Shown: positions 13,621-26,131 of the stretch, piece after piece
Layout of the letters: every line of letters begins with the position of its first letter
How positions within the stretch are numbered: the stretch's first letter is position 1
Assembly (NCBI GenBank): GCA_030549495.1
Contig: JAUIRK010000144.1
Coordinates: forward strand, 62,001 to 126,000
Origin: Nectonema munidae
Lineage: Eukaryota; Nematomorpha; Nectonematoida; Nectonematidae
Direction of reading: 5' to 3'
DNA length: 64,000 nt
Position numbers and translations under genes: made by a program
Notes under the pieces: generated by a model
Databases searched by the model: none
Told to the model about the DNA's origin: nothing
What the model saw: the letters and a program-made list of their open reading frames with translations, nothing else

Positions 13621-14534
13621 AGTTTTGACCCAGTGGAACTAGATAGAGCAAGTCTGACAACGGCAATGCGTTACTTTTCATGATCGGAGAAAAATTATTC
13701 CTACAATGCAAGAAGCAAGTGTTATAGCAATTATAGAAAAATTCCCATTTTTTCAAAATACTGAGTGTGTAAGTCGTTCTGAAAACATTTATTTTTATGT
13801 TTCTAAATTCTTGTTTAGATTGAAGTAAAGTTTTTTTAATCAAAGCTCATCTCAACTATGAAATTTATTAGAGAAAACTTCAATAACTTGATTGAAAAAC
13901 TTAAAAAGATTTTTCAAGAGTGTTAGCAGGTAAAAAATTTTTCTCCTATCTTGAATTCTTTCTTAAAAAGTTATTTATTTTTGAAGTAAAATAAGTAGGA
14001 GAAGCCTCATCATCTCCTCAAATTGATAGAGAAAGCCGACAAAGCAACTCAGCTTTCCAAAAAAATTGAAGAAAAACTGATACACATTTTTCATGTATTT
14101 TCAAACGTCAAAATTGCTTTTTGATTTTTAATTTCAATTATATGGAATAAAAATTTTAATAATTTTTAAGGAAGGCACTGAAAATATACATCTATTATAA
14201 AGTGTCCACCCAAGCTTGTAGTTTTACAAAGTGGCGTTCTCAAGGTAAAAGTGATAGCAAATGGCTTAACCTTTCATTTTGGATAAGATCTAAAAAGAGC
14301 AATAAAAGATCTCATAATGATATACTATGTATTTGACTTGAATTATCCGAAACAATTCCAGTTACTTGGCGTTTTTCAAAAAGAAGTTTTTAATTATGAT
14401 TTTCCTTACTTTAAGAGTGTAAACTTGATAAAGTTTGAAAAAATTCTGAAAGACAAATAAATGAATGAATTTTTTCAATAAAGATTGAAACTTTTCCTTT
14501 AATGAATGTATATTTTTTTGAACAATTGAAGTTT

Positions 14535-14600
14535 GGTTCCTAGTGTGGTACGGAGTGGCTTGAGCGTGGGCTTGCCATCCGCAGTTCAAGGGTTTCTTTC
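14535..14600 (+). repeat. tRNA-like SINE head
   Basis: GTGGCTTGAGCGTGGGCTTG (A-box region) followed by GCAGTTCAAGGGTTTC (degenerate B box). Relic only. Confidence 0.4.
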
Positions 14601-15130
14601 CTGTTTTGGGTAACTCTTCTATAGTTCAACACAAGCAGCGCATCTGTGCCTTGTTGATACAATACAGCACTTGATATACCTTTATCTTAAAACACGTTTC
14701 AAATCAAATGCTTCCAACGTGTTTATCAAAAAACGTTTCCTCAAAAATTCTAAAAACGTTAATTTCGAACGTGTTAAAAAATTGGGACAAGAAAGGTGTT
14801 TAGAATTGTGTTTAAAATCGTAACGTCTTTTTTACAGGGTAAGATTTCTGTAGGAAGTTCTTTTCTAAATACCTTTTTTCCTGATATATTCATTTCCTCT
14901 ATGCTTGATGTTCAAATTAAATGGAATCTCAACCCAAATATCCATAGACTTACTTGACAATTGCAATTTTTGGGATATTCTTTCTTGACGGATTTTCTTT
15001 GGAAGTACGTCAAGTCTCGCCACCTTTGATTGAAACCACAAAGTGAAATGGAAGGGACACCACTTTCTAAATCTAGGTAGCCTATGAAAAAAGGAGATAT
15101 TTTATTTTACAAATTCATATTTGTGGAGAT

Positions 15131-15312
15131 TAAAAATGAAGACTGAATTAAACCTGAAAGAAGGTAATATTTTTTCAATAAAAATAAAAAATAAATTAAA
15201 AATGAAGACTAAATTAAACCTGAAAGAAGGTAATATTTTTTCAATAAAAATAAAAAATAAATTAAAAATGAAGACTAAATTAAACCTGAAAGAAGGTAAT
15301 ATTTTTTCAATA
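15131..15312. repeat. 66-bp tandem repeat, three copies
   Basis: Units begin ATGAAGACT at 15136, 15202 and 15268 and are nearly identical. They create matching spurious ORFs on both strands. Confidence 0.9.
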
Positions 15313-15711
15313 TTAAATATTTTCCGCACAGTGCTCCATTTGACGCAGTTTGAATGCGCTTGAACGTCTTTAAATTATATTTATCCTAAATAATATGGAA
15401 TGAAAAAAGTGAGATAGATGATTTATAAAAATAAAAATAGCGCTGAACAACGCAAAGCAACTCTCGTGGATGAAAAAAATATTTAAAATTAATTCCTTTG
15501 ATGTATCTACTACACATTTGTATTGTTTTTCAATTTCTTTCCTCATTTTCTAAATTGTGGATATTTTTTCTTTTGTTTTTATAATTTTTATCTCTATTCA
15601 AGTGTTAGTTATTTGTTCAAGGGACGTAGCGATTCTAGAATTTTTAAACATTTTAATTATTATTTACCGATTCTGATGCTGATAACGATTCCAATGCTGA
15701 TACCTCTTCTT

Positions 15712-15882
15712 AGGGGTCGTTCACAATTGCCGTCAACTAAAACTGGGGGGGGGGGGGTATCCAAAGTTGACATAAGTCAATTTTGTTAAGTGATGATATA
15801 TCTAAAAGTTGACATGAGGGGGGGGGGGGAGGGGTTTGAAATTTATCAAAAAAAAGGTTGACGTCAATTGTGAACGACCCCT
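15712..15882. mobile_element. 171-bp MITE
   Basis: Perfect inverted ends AGGGGTCGTTCACAATTG and CAATTGTGAACGACCCCT enclose two poly-G tracts and repeated GTTGAC strings. Clear target duplication not found. Confidence 0.75.
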
Positions 15883-15906
15883 CCATAATTGTGTAAATGA
15901 CAATAC

Positions 15907-17222
15907 CAGTGATGTAGAAGCCGAATCAGGAAGCAGAAGCGGTGAACGCGTTAAAAAATAGAAGCAGAAGCATAATTATTTTTAATATAAAAAAATTATC
16001 ATTTGAAATTCTTTCAATTTAAAAAAAAAGTTTTTTTTGTTTTCAAGTAAGTAATGAAATTCCTAGTAAAACTCAAATATCAAAATTAAAATCTGAAGGT
16101 TTAAAACGTCATCTTCAAAGTTATGAATGATTGAAAATAAAAAAAAAATTTTTTTTTAAAAGAACCAAAATTGAAGATGTTAAAATTGATTTATCAAGGT
16201 ATTTTCAACAAAAACTCAAACATCAGCAATCGTTACAAGCAATAAAATAGATTTTGAAAGAGGAATTTAAGAATGCTAGTTATAACGGTGTTTCTCTTGA
16301 ATTTTTTCAAGACGATAAATTCTAAATTAAGTACATTGAAATAATATCATTTTCTAGAAATGGAATAATAGACTTATTTTTTCGATATTTTTCAATTGAT
16401 AACAAATAATAAAGCAGAAAAGTTACAAGTTCCTACTGGAAGGGAATCAATTAAAGCTTTATTACTAAAAAAATATCTTTTAATATAAAAGATTTATTTA
16501 TTTCTTCGGTTTGGATTGATGCGCGTTCCCGAGTTTTTTTAATGAAATGCAAAAAATAAAATTAAACAAATTGCTAAAAAAGTTAAGTTGTTATCTTTAA
16601 CATTTGCTGCTGACAATTATTAAAATAATATTGCCATAAAGCAAAATGAAGCTCAAGAGGATAAAACAGTTTCAAATTTGGAAAATATTTTAAGAGAAGA
16701 AACCATCCCTTTTGATGAAAAATCAATGAAAATCAAAAACTTAAACAAGTTCTTTCTGGAATAGAAAAATTGGGAAGCTCTAGCTAGGAAGTGTAAAAAA
16801 AACAAAATACTACAGAACTTTCAGTTGAAAAAAAGTTTTCGCAGCTTTTCTCAGCAATAATCGAGCAAAGATGAGTGAAGATTTAGATAATGCTTATTAT
16901 TAAAAATTTAATTACTATTTGGATTTTAAATACCTTGCACAAAAATGATAAAAATTTACTTGAAGTTAGATTAAGCTTTTAAAATATTACATTAAAATTG
17001 TTGATTATAATAGTATACGAAATTGTTCATAGCGTTTCAAATTGTTTTATAATTGATATGATCTAAAGTAGTTTGTAATTTCAGTAATATAAATTAGTTC
17101 TAACCCAAAATTGAGGTAAAATTGATTTTATTTAAAAGTATCCGGAAGCAGCAGTGGAACGATTGTAACTAAAAGAAGCAGAAAGCGTAAGCTTCTAACT
17201 TTTAGCTGTTTTGACATCACTG
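15907..17222 (+). mobile_element. Decayed hAT element with near-perfect 8-bp target duplication
   Basis: Ends CAGTGATGT (15907) and ACATCACTG (17222) are flanked by GACAATAC and GCCAATAC (7 of 8 match). In broken plus frames the interior reads WIDARSR and, near 16830-16920, a dimerisation-like LSNNRAKMSEDLDN string with KFNYYLDFK. Transposase 16200-16950 has many stops. Confidence 0.7.
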
Positions 17223-17230
17223 GCCAATAC

Positions 17231-19020
17231 ATCAGGCACCTACAATCTCAAAGTTCAGGACAAATTAAGTTTGGACTTAAATTTTTTTTTAACATAAATA
17301 AAAAATTACATACTTATAAGTTATTTTATACTTTTGAAGTTTAAATTTTTGGTAATTAGATAAATATTTTTGCTATTTAAATTATTTAAAATAATTTTCC
17401 AAATTTTAAATTACCTTTACATTTGTTTTTTTTAATTTTAAGCAAATATAAGGAATCGGTAAAGAATCTGCATTTTTTATTTTTTTTAATGATACCGATT
17501 CTTCAAAAAAAGACGGATACTAGCTATGCCGATTAATCAGTGGATATCCTTTCCAGGCTCAGCGAAAGAGTATATATAAAAATTGATTGAAAAAGATTCA
17601 GATTATTAGTTTTCAAAAGAACAGAAATTGGGCTAACAGAAATTTGTTATAATATAGAATAAATATCTTCTTTAAAAAGAATGGGGTTGAAGGGCTGTCA
17701 TACTATTATTGAAAAATATGAACGACGAATATTGTAAGATAGTGTGTGACAAATTTTTATTAAAAAGATTATTTCAACTCCAAAGACTTTTTCAACTTAA
17801 GTCACGCAGAAAGCTGACGGAAGGTATTCGTTTTTTATATAATGTCTTTTGAATGCCAATTGTAGTATTCAAAAAGCAAGAAACTTAAAATTTTTTAAAT
17901 TTCAAAAGAAAAACTATTTAATAAATTTTTTTTATGAATATTTAGTTATAAAATGAGACAAACCCTGAAAACTTTCACGTTCTTTAGAGTGTAGAATGTT
18001 TTGTATTGTTCAAATTCTTTTCTTTTTACTACTTTTGCTCGAATCACTAAAAAGTAAAAAAAATGCAGTTTTGAAAAATGTCTTATCAATTTTGATGTTA
18101 TTTAATTATTTATGCATGATTTTAACTAGAATCGATATAATCAATTTCATTTAATCTTTTATATTCAATAACGATGAAAAACTTTCAGCCTACTAAAAAT
18201 GATTATAATTCCTGAAACCTTGGCAAACGAACTCACACAGAAATTAAAATGTCAAGAAAGGAATATTGTTTGAACTTTGAAACAAAAATATAGAATGAAT
18301 TTTTTTTTTTCATTTTCCAGGACTACAAATATTTTCTCGTATAAAATGCATCATTATTTTACATATTTCAAACGGTTCTAGCTTAACTGTCAGGCAGAAA
18401 ACTGAGTGACAGACAACTGCTGACTGACGTACAAGTACAAATTTCTAAAATTTTTACTTTTTTTGGACCTAGAAGTAAAATTCAATGAGATTTAACCTCC
18501 AGACCTCTGAATATCCCGAAAAATATGTAAATCGTGTATCTGCTGCCCTTAAGGATGTAATTTTAGCCCCCATTTTTTTGGCGTCGCATCATACACGATT
18601 TACAAGTTTATATATCATTGAAATTTAGTTAAACTTTTATTTGCTTTATTGAAAAAGACGAAATAAAGGTAAATGTATTTAAATGTAGAAACTTACCAAT
18701 TTGATTAAACAATTTTCGTAAAAATACATGTATTAGAAAATGTTAGAGATGCAAGAATTAACTTAATCTGTGTCACAAAGAAGAAATCATGTCTTGGGAT
18801 GAAAAAATAAAGTTTCAAATGATACCCAAGACCCCATGATACACGTCTACAAGATGGGGAGATAGAACGTAATAGTGATTTAAATTACTCTATGAAGTTA
18901 AATTTTGAAAATTTTTTTGTGTTCTCTTACGATAAAAAGGTCGTGCCAAAAAGTCTTATCCCAAAATTTTAGATATTATTTTGAAATATATACGTATTTT
19001 TCCCCTTTTAACTTCAGTTA
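17231..19020. other. Non-coding; one 77-bp palindrome-ended unit
   Basis: AT-rich without recognised genes. At 18527-18603, GTAAATCGTGTAT and ATACACGATTTAC form inverted ends of a short MITE-like unit. Confidence 0.45.
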
Positions 19021-19027
19021 AACACTG

Positions 19028-19405
19028 GGTGTGAGAGTGTGTGTGTGCGTGTGAGAGTGTGTGTAAGAGTGTGTGTGTGAGTGAGTGAGAATATGTGTGT
19101 GAGAGTGTGCGTGTGAGAGTGTGCGTGTGAGTGTGTGTGTGTGAGAGAGTGTGTGTGTGTGAGTGTGTGTGTGAGAGAGAGTGTGTGTGTAAGAGTGTGT
19201 GTGTGTGTGTGTGAGTCTGTGTGAGAGAGAGAGTGTGTGTGTGTGAGAGAGTGTGTGTGTGGAGAGTGTGTGTGTGAGAGTGAGTGTGTGAGAGTGTGTT
19301 TGTAGTGAGTGTGTGAGAGAGTGTGTGTGTGAGTGTGTGTGTGAGAGTGTGTGTGAGAGAGTGTGTGAGAGTGTGTGTGTAAGAGTGTGAGTGTGAGGGT
19401 GTTTG
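19028..19405. repeat. (GTGTGT/GAGA)n microsatellite
   Basis: About 380 bp of interrupted GT and GA repeats. Confidence 0.97.
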
Positions 19406-20640
19406 ATTTTAAAAGAGGATGGGTGTTATTTGAAAAATCTAAAATAGTGATGATAAATCCAATTTTTCCTTTGTAATAAATTCTCGTCTAAAGAGACAAC
19501 GCAAAAAAGATAACGCTCAAAAGGCCGTAGTAAAAAGTCTCTAACGCTAAAATGTTACCTTCAGAAAAAGTTATAAACATACCAAAACATTAACAAGGAA
19601 AAAAAAGAAATTGTTTTTGATAAACGGTTTCAGACAGAGGATGGCGGTAAAGCAATCATACAGGATGGCCGGATTGACCAGAAAGTTAGCAATATGTAGT
19701 CAAAAAAATAAAATACCAAAATCAGCTCCACAAAAACTTTGTTGGGGATGTGAAGGGAGACATGAACAAGACTCAACTTTATGAAGAAAGGTTACAATGG
19801 CAAAGATAATTGAAATGATAAAAGATATCATTTTTTCGCTAATAAAAACTGGAGAAACAAAAAAACGGATTCTTATTGGATCTTTTGAACTTTTTAAATC
19901 TAAAAAATAATCAAAAATATGATAGTACAAGAAGTGTATGCATCGCATTTTCACGCATCTATATTTTTGCCAGTTATACAAACATTAAATATTAAATGAG
20001 TACTCTAAAAATATGATTCCTCTGTGTATAAAGAAGAGAGCGCTTTTTTTTTTATCTAAACATATGAAACGTAATTTATAAATATAAAACGTATTTATTT
20101 TGACAACGCTTTTATTCTGTTTATTATATTGTCTTTAGTCAATTTTCATAAACAAAAATTTCCCACAAGTAAAAATTTTGATTGCTAACACGCATTACAA
20201 AAATATGGAAAAATGATACATTCAAAAATATATTCAAGTTATAAAGTATATTCCAACTTATTCTCGACGATTTCTTTTTGAAATACTTTTTCTCCCAAAC
20301 ACAAAAACATATTTTGTAGGAAAAATATTGATGCGCTCTTTTTCCTCTCCATATTCACCAAATGATTTGAATCAAACCTGTATTTTTATAAAATCAAGGT
20401 TAAAGGAATTGCAAATAATGTGAATGAATGGAAAAGTTATATTAAAAAAATACGTAGCAAACCTCGTACTATGACATAACATAACATCATTTATTATAAA
20501 AAAGGCGGATGTCTATTTTGTGAATTATATTATTATGAAAATTGCATCTGAGAATGATCAATGAAGAAAATGCGTATCATTTTTCCACAATTCAACGAAT
20601 GGGTGACCAACCTTTCTAGATTCTGCGGCAATCATGTTAA

Positions 20641-20770
20641 CCATTTCGTGACCAGTGTATCATATATGATACATAAACAATTTTACCTATTTCTGCTTTT
20701 TCAAATAGTTTTGTATATGAATTTTCTGCTTTTTAATAAATATCGTCTGATTTTTCTGGTAATGAAAGGA
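20641..20770. mobile_element. TTAA-flanked piggyBac-type MITE, copy 1 (130 bp)
   Basis: CCATTTCGTGACC...GAAAGGA with TTAA on both sides (20637-20640, 20771-20774). It shares ATCGTCTGATTTTTCTGGTA and TCATATATGA strings with the copy at 47743. Confidence 0.8.
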
Positions 20771-20774
20771 TTAA

Positions 20775-22370
20775 TCCTAAATTGCAAGGCGCCAAAAATT
20801 TATTTTTCTTTCTTTTTCGAAATATATCCTTAAAGTTTAAAATCGATAAAATTCCATTGAAAAAGAAAGCAGACGAATCATCTTTAAAATTTTGGTCTTC
20901 AAAGCGTTAAAAGAGGGATCTCTTTTTAGTCAAGATCCTTTAGAATGTAAATTTTAAATAAATTTTAGAATTTGAAGATTTATAATAATTTAATTTATAC
21001 AGAATATATTATAACAAAAAGGCTGTTAATTTTTAATTTCCAAAACAAATTTGATTATTTTGCTTATTTGGAAGTAAAAAATATATTATTGGTGCGTAGT
21101 TATTGCCAACATTGCAGTATAGTGTTTGTAAAGTTCGAAAAAGGTTGAAGGTGGGCATCGAAAAAATCCCATCACAAAAAACATTTCACTATTGAACAAA
21201 TTAGGAAAAGAAATTCCTTCAATAGCAATAATTCTTAAAGGATCCTTATAACCAGAGTCTTTCAACATTATGTTCATATATTTTACAGGTATTTAAAAAT
21301 TGAAGTGATGTGGGTTTATGAAAAATTGTTTGGTTGATTTCTTTTTTTTTATACTTTAATACTATTGGTTATATTAAATAATAGTATTAGTTATAATAAC
21401 CGGTTATCGACGACAGTTGACATATGTCGACTATCATCATCGTAATTTATTTAGAGCATCCTCTTTTTCAATCCTATCATTCACAGTAAATATTTGTAGG
21501 TCCTTTTTTTCTTTTGCTATGGATCTCCAGATTCTAAGCTTTCTTGATTGGTGGGATGCGCAAACTTTATGAATTCATTGGATAAAAAATTTTGCCAATA
21601 AAAGCTGTTTCTTTTTCCAAAATCTACTATATTTTCCCAATCCTAATCTTACAATGAGTTCCTTCGTATTTTCTCTGTTTTTAATTTCGACACCCCACTT
21701 CTTTCTTAGCATAGCCCTTTCTGCCTGTATTATTATGCTTTATTCTATTACCGTTATTGAAATAAGAATTAAACCCGACAAAATTATGAAATAAAGCATC
21801 AAAATGGAAAAAAAAGTTATCATGGTAGTAATTCAGACATAAAAAGTGATATCAAAAGTTTTTCATGATTCCCAACATTTTCCCTAAATTCTTCTCTTTT
21901 TGAATTTTGAATATTCCCATGGCTCCTATTTATATTTTATTTGTAATCATGAATTTTTACTGGATCAGATATTCCTTACATCTTCATCATATGAAACCTT
22001 AACAATCTTCATGATATCTCATACGGTCTCATGAATCTCATACGGTCTTTGGGTGAAATTTCACCCATTTTGAATTTTAAAAACACACCATGCATAAATT
22101 AGTCAAAAGATTTTACTATAAATTTGAATATTTTAATATTTAACATAACTAAAAACATAAAGGGTAATTTTTACTTTAGAAATTTAAGGAGAGTTCTCTA
22201 ATAAAAAAGTTACTTTCCATATCTTTGGGTGAAATTTCACCCATAAAAAAATTCAATAACATAAGTTTACAAAAACCTTATAATACATATTTATGTAAAA
22301 AAATATATTTTAGTATTTTTATGTGTGAAAAATTACTCAATAACAAAACGTGATAGACGTATTTTTCTTA
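20775..22370. other. Mostly non-coding; two GGGTGAAATTTCACCC palindromes
   Basis: Identical 16-bp perfect palindromes at 22051-22066 and 22227-22242, each preceded by TCTTT and followed by A. They may be subterminal sites of the adjacent piggyBac element. Nothing else recognised. Confidence 0.5.
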
Positions 22371-22375
22371 CAAAA

Positions 22376-22570
22376 TTGTATTTTTTAGTCGAAGTAAAGC
22401 ATAATAGTGTATGCTAATTAGTTTTCACATGAAATCATATTCCACAGTCATAGCAAAACAGATGTATGATTTATTGATTTTTACATAGAATATTATTTTT
22501 CAGTCATAGCAGAGCTTGATAGCCTATGATTTTTAGTTTTTACATGAGAATAATATTTCAGTCACTAGTT
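22376..22570. repeat. About 58-bp imperfect tandem repeats upstream of piggyBac
   Basis: Three to four copies with shared CAGTCATAGCA and TTTTTACATGA strings, ending about 100 bp before the transposase ORF. Confidence 0.55.
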
Positions 22571-22673
22571 TGTAATAAACAACTGTTCTTACAATGAAAA
22601 ATCGATTTTCATAATTAGTTTTCTGTTTGTGTTGTATTTCTTTTTTTATTTCTTTACTAGCTTTTACTCAAAA

Positions 22674-23973
22674 ATGAATCCATTAGACATCGATGAAGGA
22701 AACTTTGATACTGTAACTGATTCCGAGGAAGACATAATTGAAGATGTATATGAAGAAACAAGCGAAGAAAACATAAGTCATTATGAAGATGATGATGATG
22801 CATCGCAAGTTATTTTTTCTGAAGATGGCTTTGTAACTTGGTCCTTACAAATGCCTGAATTTCGTGGAAAATATCGTTCTGAAAATATAATTAAAAGTCG
22901 AATTGGTATTACTAATTTTGCCGCTTCTCGTATTAATTCTCTTACAGATGCTTTTGATGTATGTTTCACTGACAACATGAAAAATAAAGTGGTTTTTTAT
23001 ACCAATATTGAAGGTAGAAGAGTGTTTCGTGATGCATGGGATGATATCGACATAACAAAACTCAAAGCGTTTCTCAGACTTCTTATTTTGACTGATGTTT
23101 TACGTTCCTATGGAGAATCTTTGGAAAGTTTATGGAGTGAAAATTTAGGTCGAAGTGTTTTCAGATCTACGATGTCTAAAAAAATTTTCAAAAATTATGA
23201 GAGTTTTACGATTTGACGATAAGAAAGATAGAAGCAGAAGAAAAGCAAAAGACAAATTGGCTCCTATCAGGGATTTATGGGATTCTTGGGTGGATAACTT
23301 ACAATTTTTGTATGTGCCTCGTGAAACTATAACTATCGATGAACAATTATTGGCATTTAGGGGACGTTGCCTAATGAAGCAGTATATACCATCAAAACCA
23401 GCCAAATATAGTATAAAGATTTGGATATTGTGCGATAGCCAAACTAATTTTGCATGGAATTTACAAGTATATACAGGAAAAAATCCAAATTCAATGCCAG
23501 AAAAAAATCAAGGTCAAAGAGTTGTCACAGATTTAGTTAAAAATTTAAAAGGTAGAAATCTTGTGTGTGATAATTTTTTTACGACGTATGAACTAGCAAT
23601 TAAATTGCTGAAACAAAAGTTAACTTTAGTTGGAACAGTTCGTTCAAACAAAAAATTTCTTCCAAATATTGATAAAAAAGTGCTTCGTTCTTCCAAGGTT
23701 TTATCCAGCGTTTTCTATTTTACTGATCAAGTCACTTTAGTGCATTACGCACCAAAAAAATATAAAGTTGTCTCACTGTTAAGTACGTTGCATCATGATA
23801 AAAACGTAAGTTCGAATGAAAAAAAATTCCAGAAATTATTTCCTTTTATAATGAAAACAAGTCAGGCGTTGATACTTTAGATCAAATGATTGCAACATAC
23901 TCTGTGAAAAGTAAAACTAACAGGTGGCCATTTGCATTATTTTGCAACATCATCGATATATCTATGGTAAATT
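22674..23973 (+). pseudogene. piggyBac transposase, two frameshifts
   Basis: The transposase catalyses cut-and-paste transposition at TTAA. The start MNPLDIDEGNFDTVTDSEED and an acidic N-terminus are followed by WDDIDITKLKAFLRLLI. The frame shifts near 23190, giving TITIDEQLLAFRGRC (first catalytic Asp) and LVCDNFFTTYELAIKLL (second Asp). A second shift near 23830 leads to GVDTLDQMIATYSVKSKTNR (third Asp) and WPFALFCNIIDIS. All three catalytic aspartates are visible. The C-terminal cysteine-rich domain is not obvious. An intact version would be about 430 residues without that tail. Confidence 0.9.
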
Positions 23974-24196
23974 AACGATAATCAAAATTAGTGGAACAAA
24001 TGGACACATTACCAGATGTAAAAAGGTGACATTTTATTGTAAAGAAATGAAAGGAAAGATACTTTACTTCTTTTGGGTAGTTTGACGAAGAATGTATAAA
24101 TATATCAGTTAGTTACCAAAAGTTCAGGATCAAATTTCATTACCAACAAAACAAAGAATTTAGATACTGATGACGTTTATTTAAGATGGATATTAA

Positions 24197-24324
24197 CCCA
24201 TTAAGTACCATAGAAATCAGACGATATTTAAAAAAACTCAGACGATTTATATTCAGTCATTGAAAAAAGCAGACTAAGATGAAATTACTTATGTCCCCAA
24301 ATGGGAACATTGGGACTTAATGGG
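24197..24324. mobile_element. TTAA-flanked piggyBac-type MITE, copy 2 (128 bp)
   Basis: CCCATTAAGT...ACTTAATGGG with perfect inverted ends, flanked by TTAA (24193-24196, 24325-24328). It lies 220 bp after the piggyBac transposase relic. Confidence 0.88.
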
Positions 24325-24329
24325 TTAAC

Positions 24330-25515
24330 GCAATTTTGTATTTATTATAAACATAGCTCTTAAAATATATTTCGATTCAAAGTTCATATATTTCAATAAT
24401 TTTAAAAATAGCATGTGTGACAATTTTACCCTATCCCTCCATAACTGGACAGTCACGATCGGGTTTCTATCTTAAAGAATTTAAAGAAACTTAAAATTCT
24501 ATACGAACTTAGCTAAATGATTAAAACATAGTCCATTTTTCTATGCTTTATTTTATACTTGTTCATTCCTCTATTATTTTAAAAAAAAATTAATCAAAAT
24601 TTTTTTCTTAGTTAAAACATGAAGATTTTGTGGTTCTAAATATAATAAATGTTTTAGAACTATGAAATTAATCAATAATGATGCTTTAATTTACCTTACC
24701 GGGTGGATAGTCTATAGTTATGCGTTATATACTAGAAGAAAAGCTTAAAATTTTTTTATTTAAAATATAATAATATTTTGACATCACTTGCATGCAGCGA
24801 ATTGATAAAGACTTTTGATAACAATCCTGTTCCAAGAGAATGTTTTCTTTTTCATCAAGTATAGACAAACCTGAACCAGAAATTCTGATTCACACGTAAT
24901 TTTATTGGTTAAAATGATATCCAATCAATACATAAAATTTGCCTATCCCTAGCATGACAAAAAAGAAGATTACTTTTTAAATATATATATGACTAGATAT
25001 TCCCATTAACTCAAGTTGCTTTCACCTATTTTATTTATTTCATCTGAAGGAATACGCTCTTGGTACGTGTAATAAAAATGGTTTGATTCTGCCGTAATTT
25101 GATTGGTCAAAACAAAAAAAAATATTGAAAAAATGTTCGCATAGCAAAACTGCAGTTACAAAAAATGACTGTTTTTTAATTTATTATTTGAATAAAAATA
25201 TCCTTCTTTTTCGATTAGCAAGTTGCAAAAAGGAGAGAAACATACCGAGAAATGGTGAATTGTTGAGTTATTTATAGAATGCATTTGAACATACGCCCAA
25301 GGGCGCAGACATATTTTAAAAAATAGAGTGGGTTTTGCATTAAAATTCAACATATTTTCAAAAATACTCTCCTCCTATTTCAATCTTTTGTGCAAATGTC
25401 ATAAAAGAAACATTTATGTATCCTTATTTTCAGGCATCAAATACATTCATTCATTTTAGATGAACACAATACTAAATCCATATATAATTTCATTACTAGT
25501 CTATAGTAGAAGTAA
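24330..25515. other. No recognised feature
   Basis: AT-rich, no coding similarity seen. Confidence 0.5.
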
Positions 25516-25521
25516 TCTCAT

Positions 25522-25790
25522 ATGAATCTTAGTAATTTTAGGTTTCTAAAAGTTTTTTATACCAATTCGAATCAATTATTATCAAAACTAGATAAAATTA
25601 AAATAATAATCCAAATTCATAAGTTTGATATATTGTTGGTTACTGAATTCTTGCAAAAAAATATGGTTATAAAAATTTTTGATATTAATCTCGTCAAAAT
25701 TATGGTTACAAAATGTTTCATAACTTAGGCTGTGTTTATTAGACAATTGGAAATAAAACAAAAAGGAGGGGTATACTCTATTATTTCGAT
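25522..25790 (+). pseudogene. LINE ORF2 endonuclease, N-terminal part
   Basis: FLKVFYTNSNQLLSKLDKIK and HKFDILLVTE match the start of apurinic-type endonucleases of CR1/Jockey LINEs (YTNARSLxxKxxEL ... PDIIxxTE). It is cut at 25790 by the foldback insertion and resumes at 26132. Confidence 0.7.
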
Positions 25791-25795
25791 ACACG

Positions 25796-26126
25796 GACAT
25801 TTGGCCGAAAGACACAGACATCTGACCGAATGGACATTTGGCCGACGTACATTTGGCCGAATAGACATTTCACCGAACGGACATTTAACAGAACAGATAA
25901 TTAACCGAACAGAACAGAACAGACAATTGATCTTACGGCCAAATGTCCGGTCACGGTAAAGATGCGTATGTTATCAATAAAACAAATAAGTCAAAGTCTG
26001 TTCGGTCAAATGTCCGTTTGGTGAAATGTCGGTTCGGTTAAATGTTTGTTCGGCCAAATGTACGTCAGCTAAATGTCCATTCGATCAGATGTCTGTCGGC
26101 CAAAGGTCTGTCGGTCAAATCTCCGG
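25796..26126. mobile_element. 331-bp foldback element built of 18-bp units
   Basis: The left arm repeats GACATTTGGCCGAA-type units about every 17-18 bp. The right arm carries the inverse (TTCGGTCAAATGTCCG type). It is flanked by ACACG (25791-25795, 26127-26131) and sits inside the LINE endonuclease. A decayed relative may lie at 60590-60650. Confidence 0.8.
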
Positions 26127-26131
26127 ACACG

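Noticed and set aside
15102..15363. Matching repeated ORFs on both strands
   Set aside because: Product of a 66-bp tandem repeat, with no independent coding evidence.
19028..19405. Repeat array considered as a satellite or CRISPR-like array
   Set aside because: Simple GT/GA microsatellite with no spacer structure.
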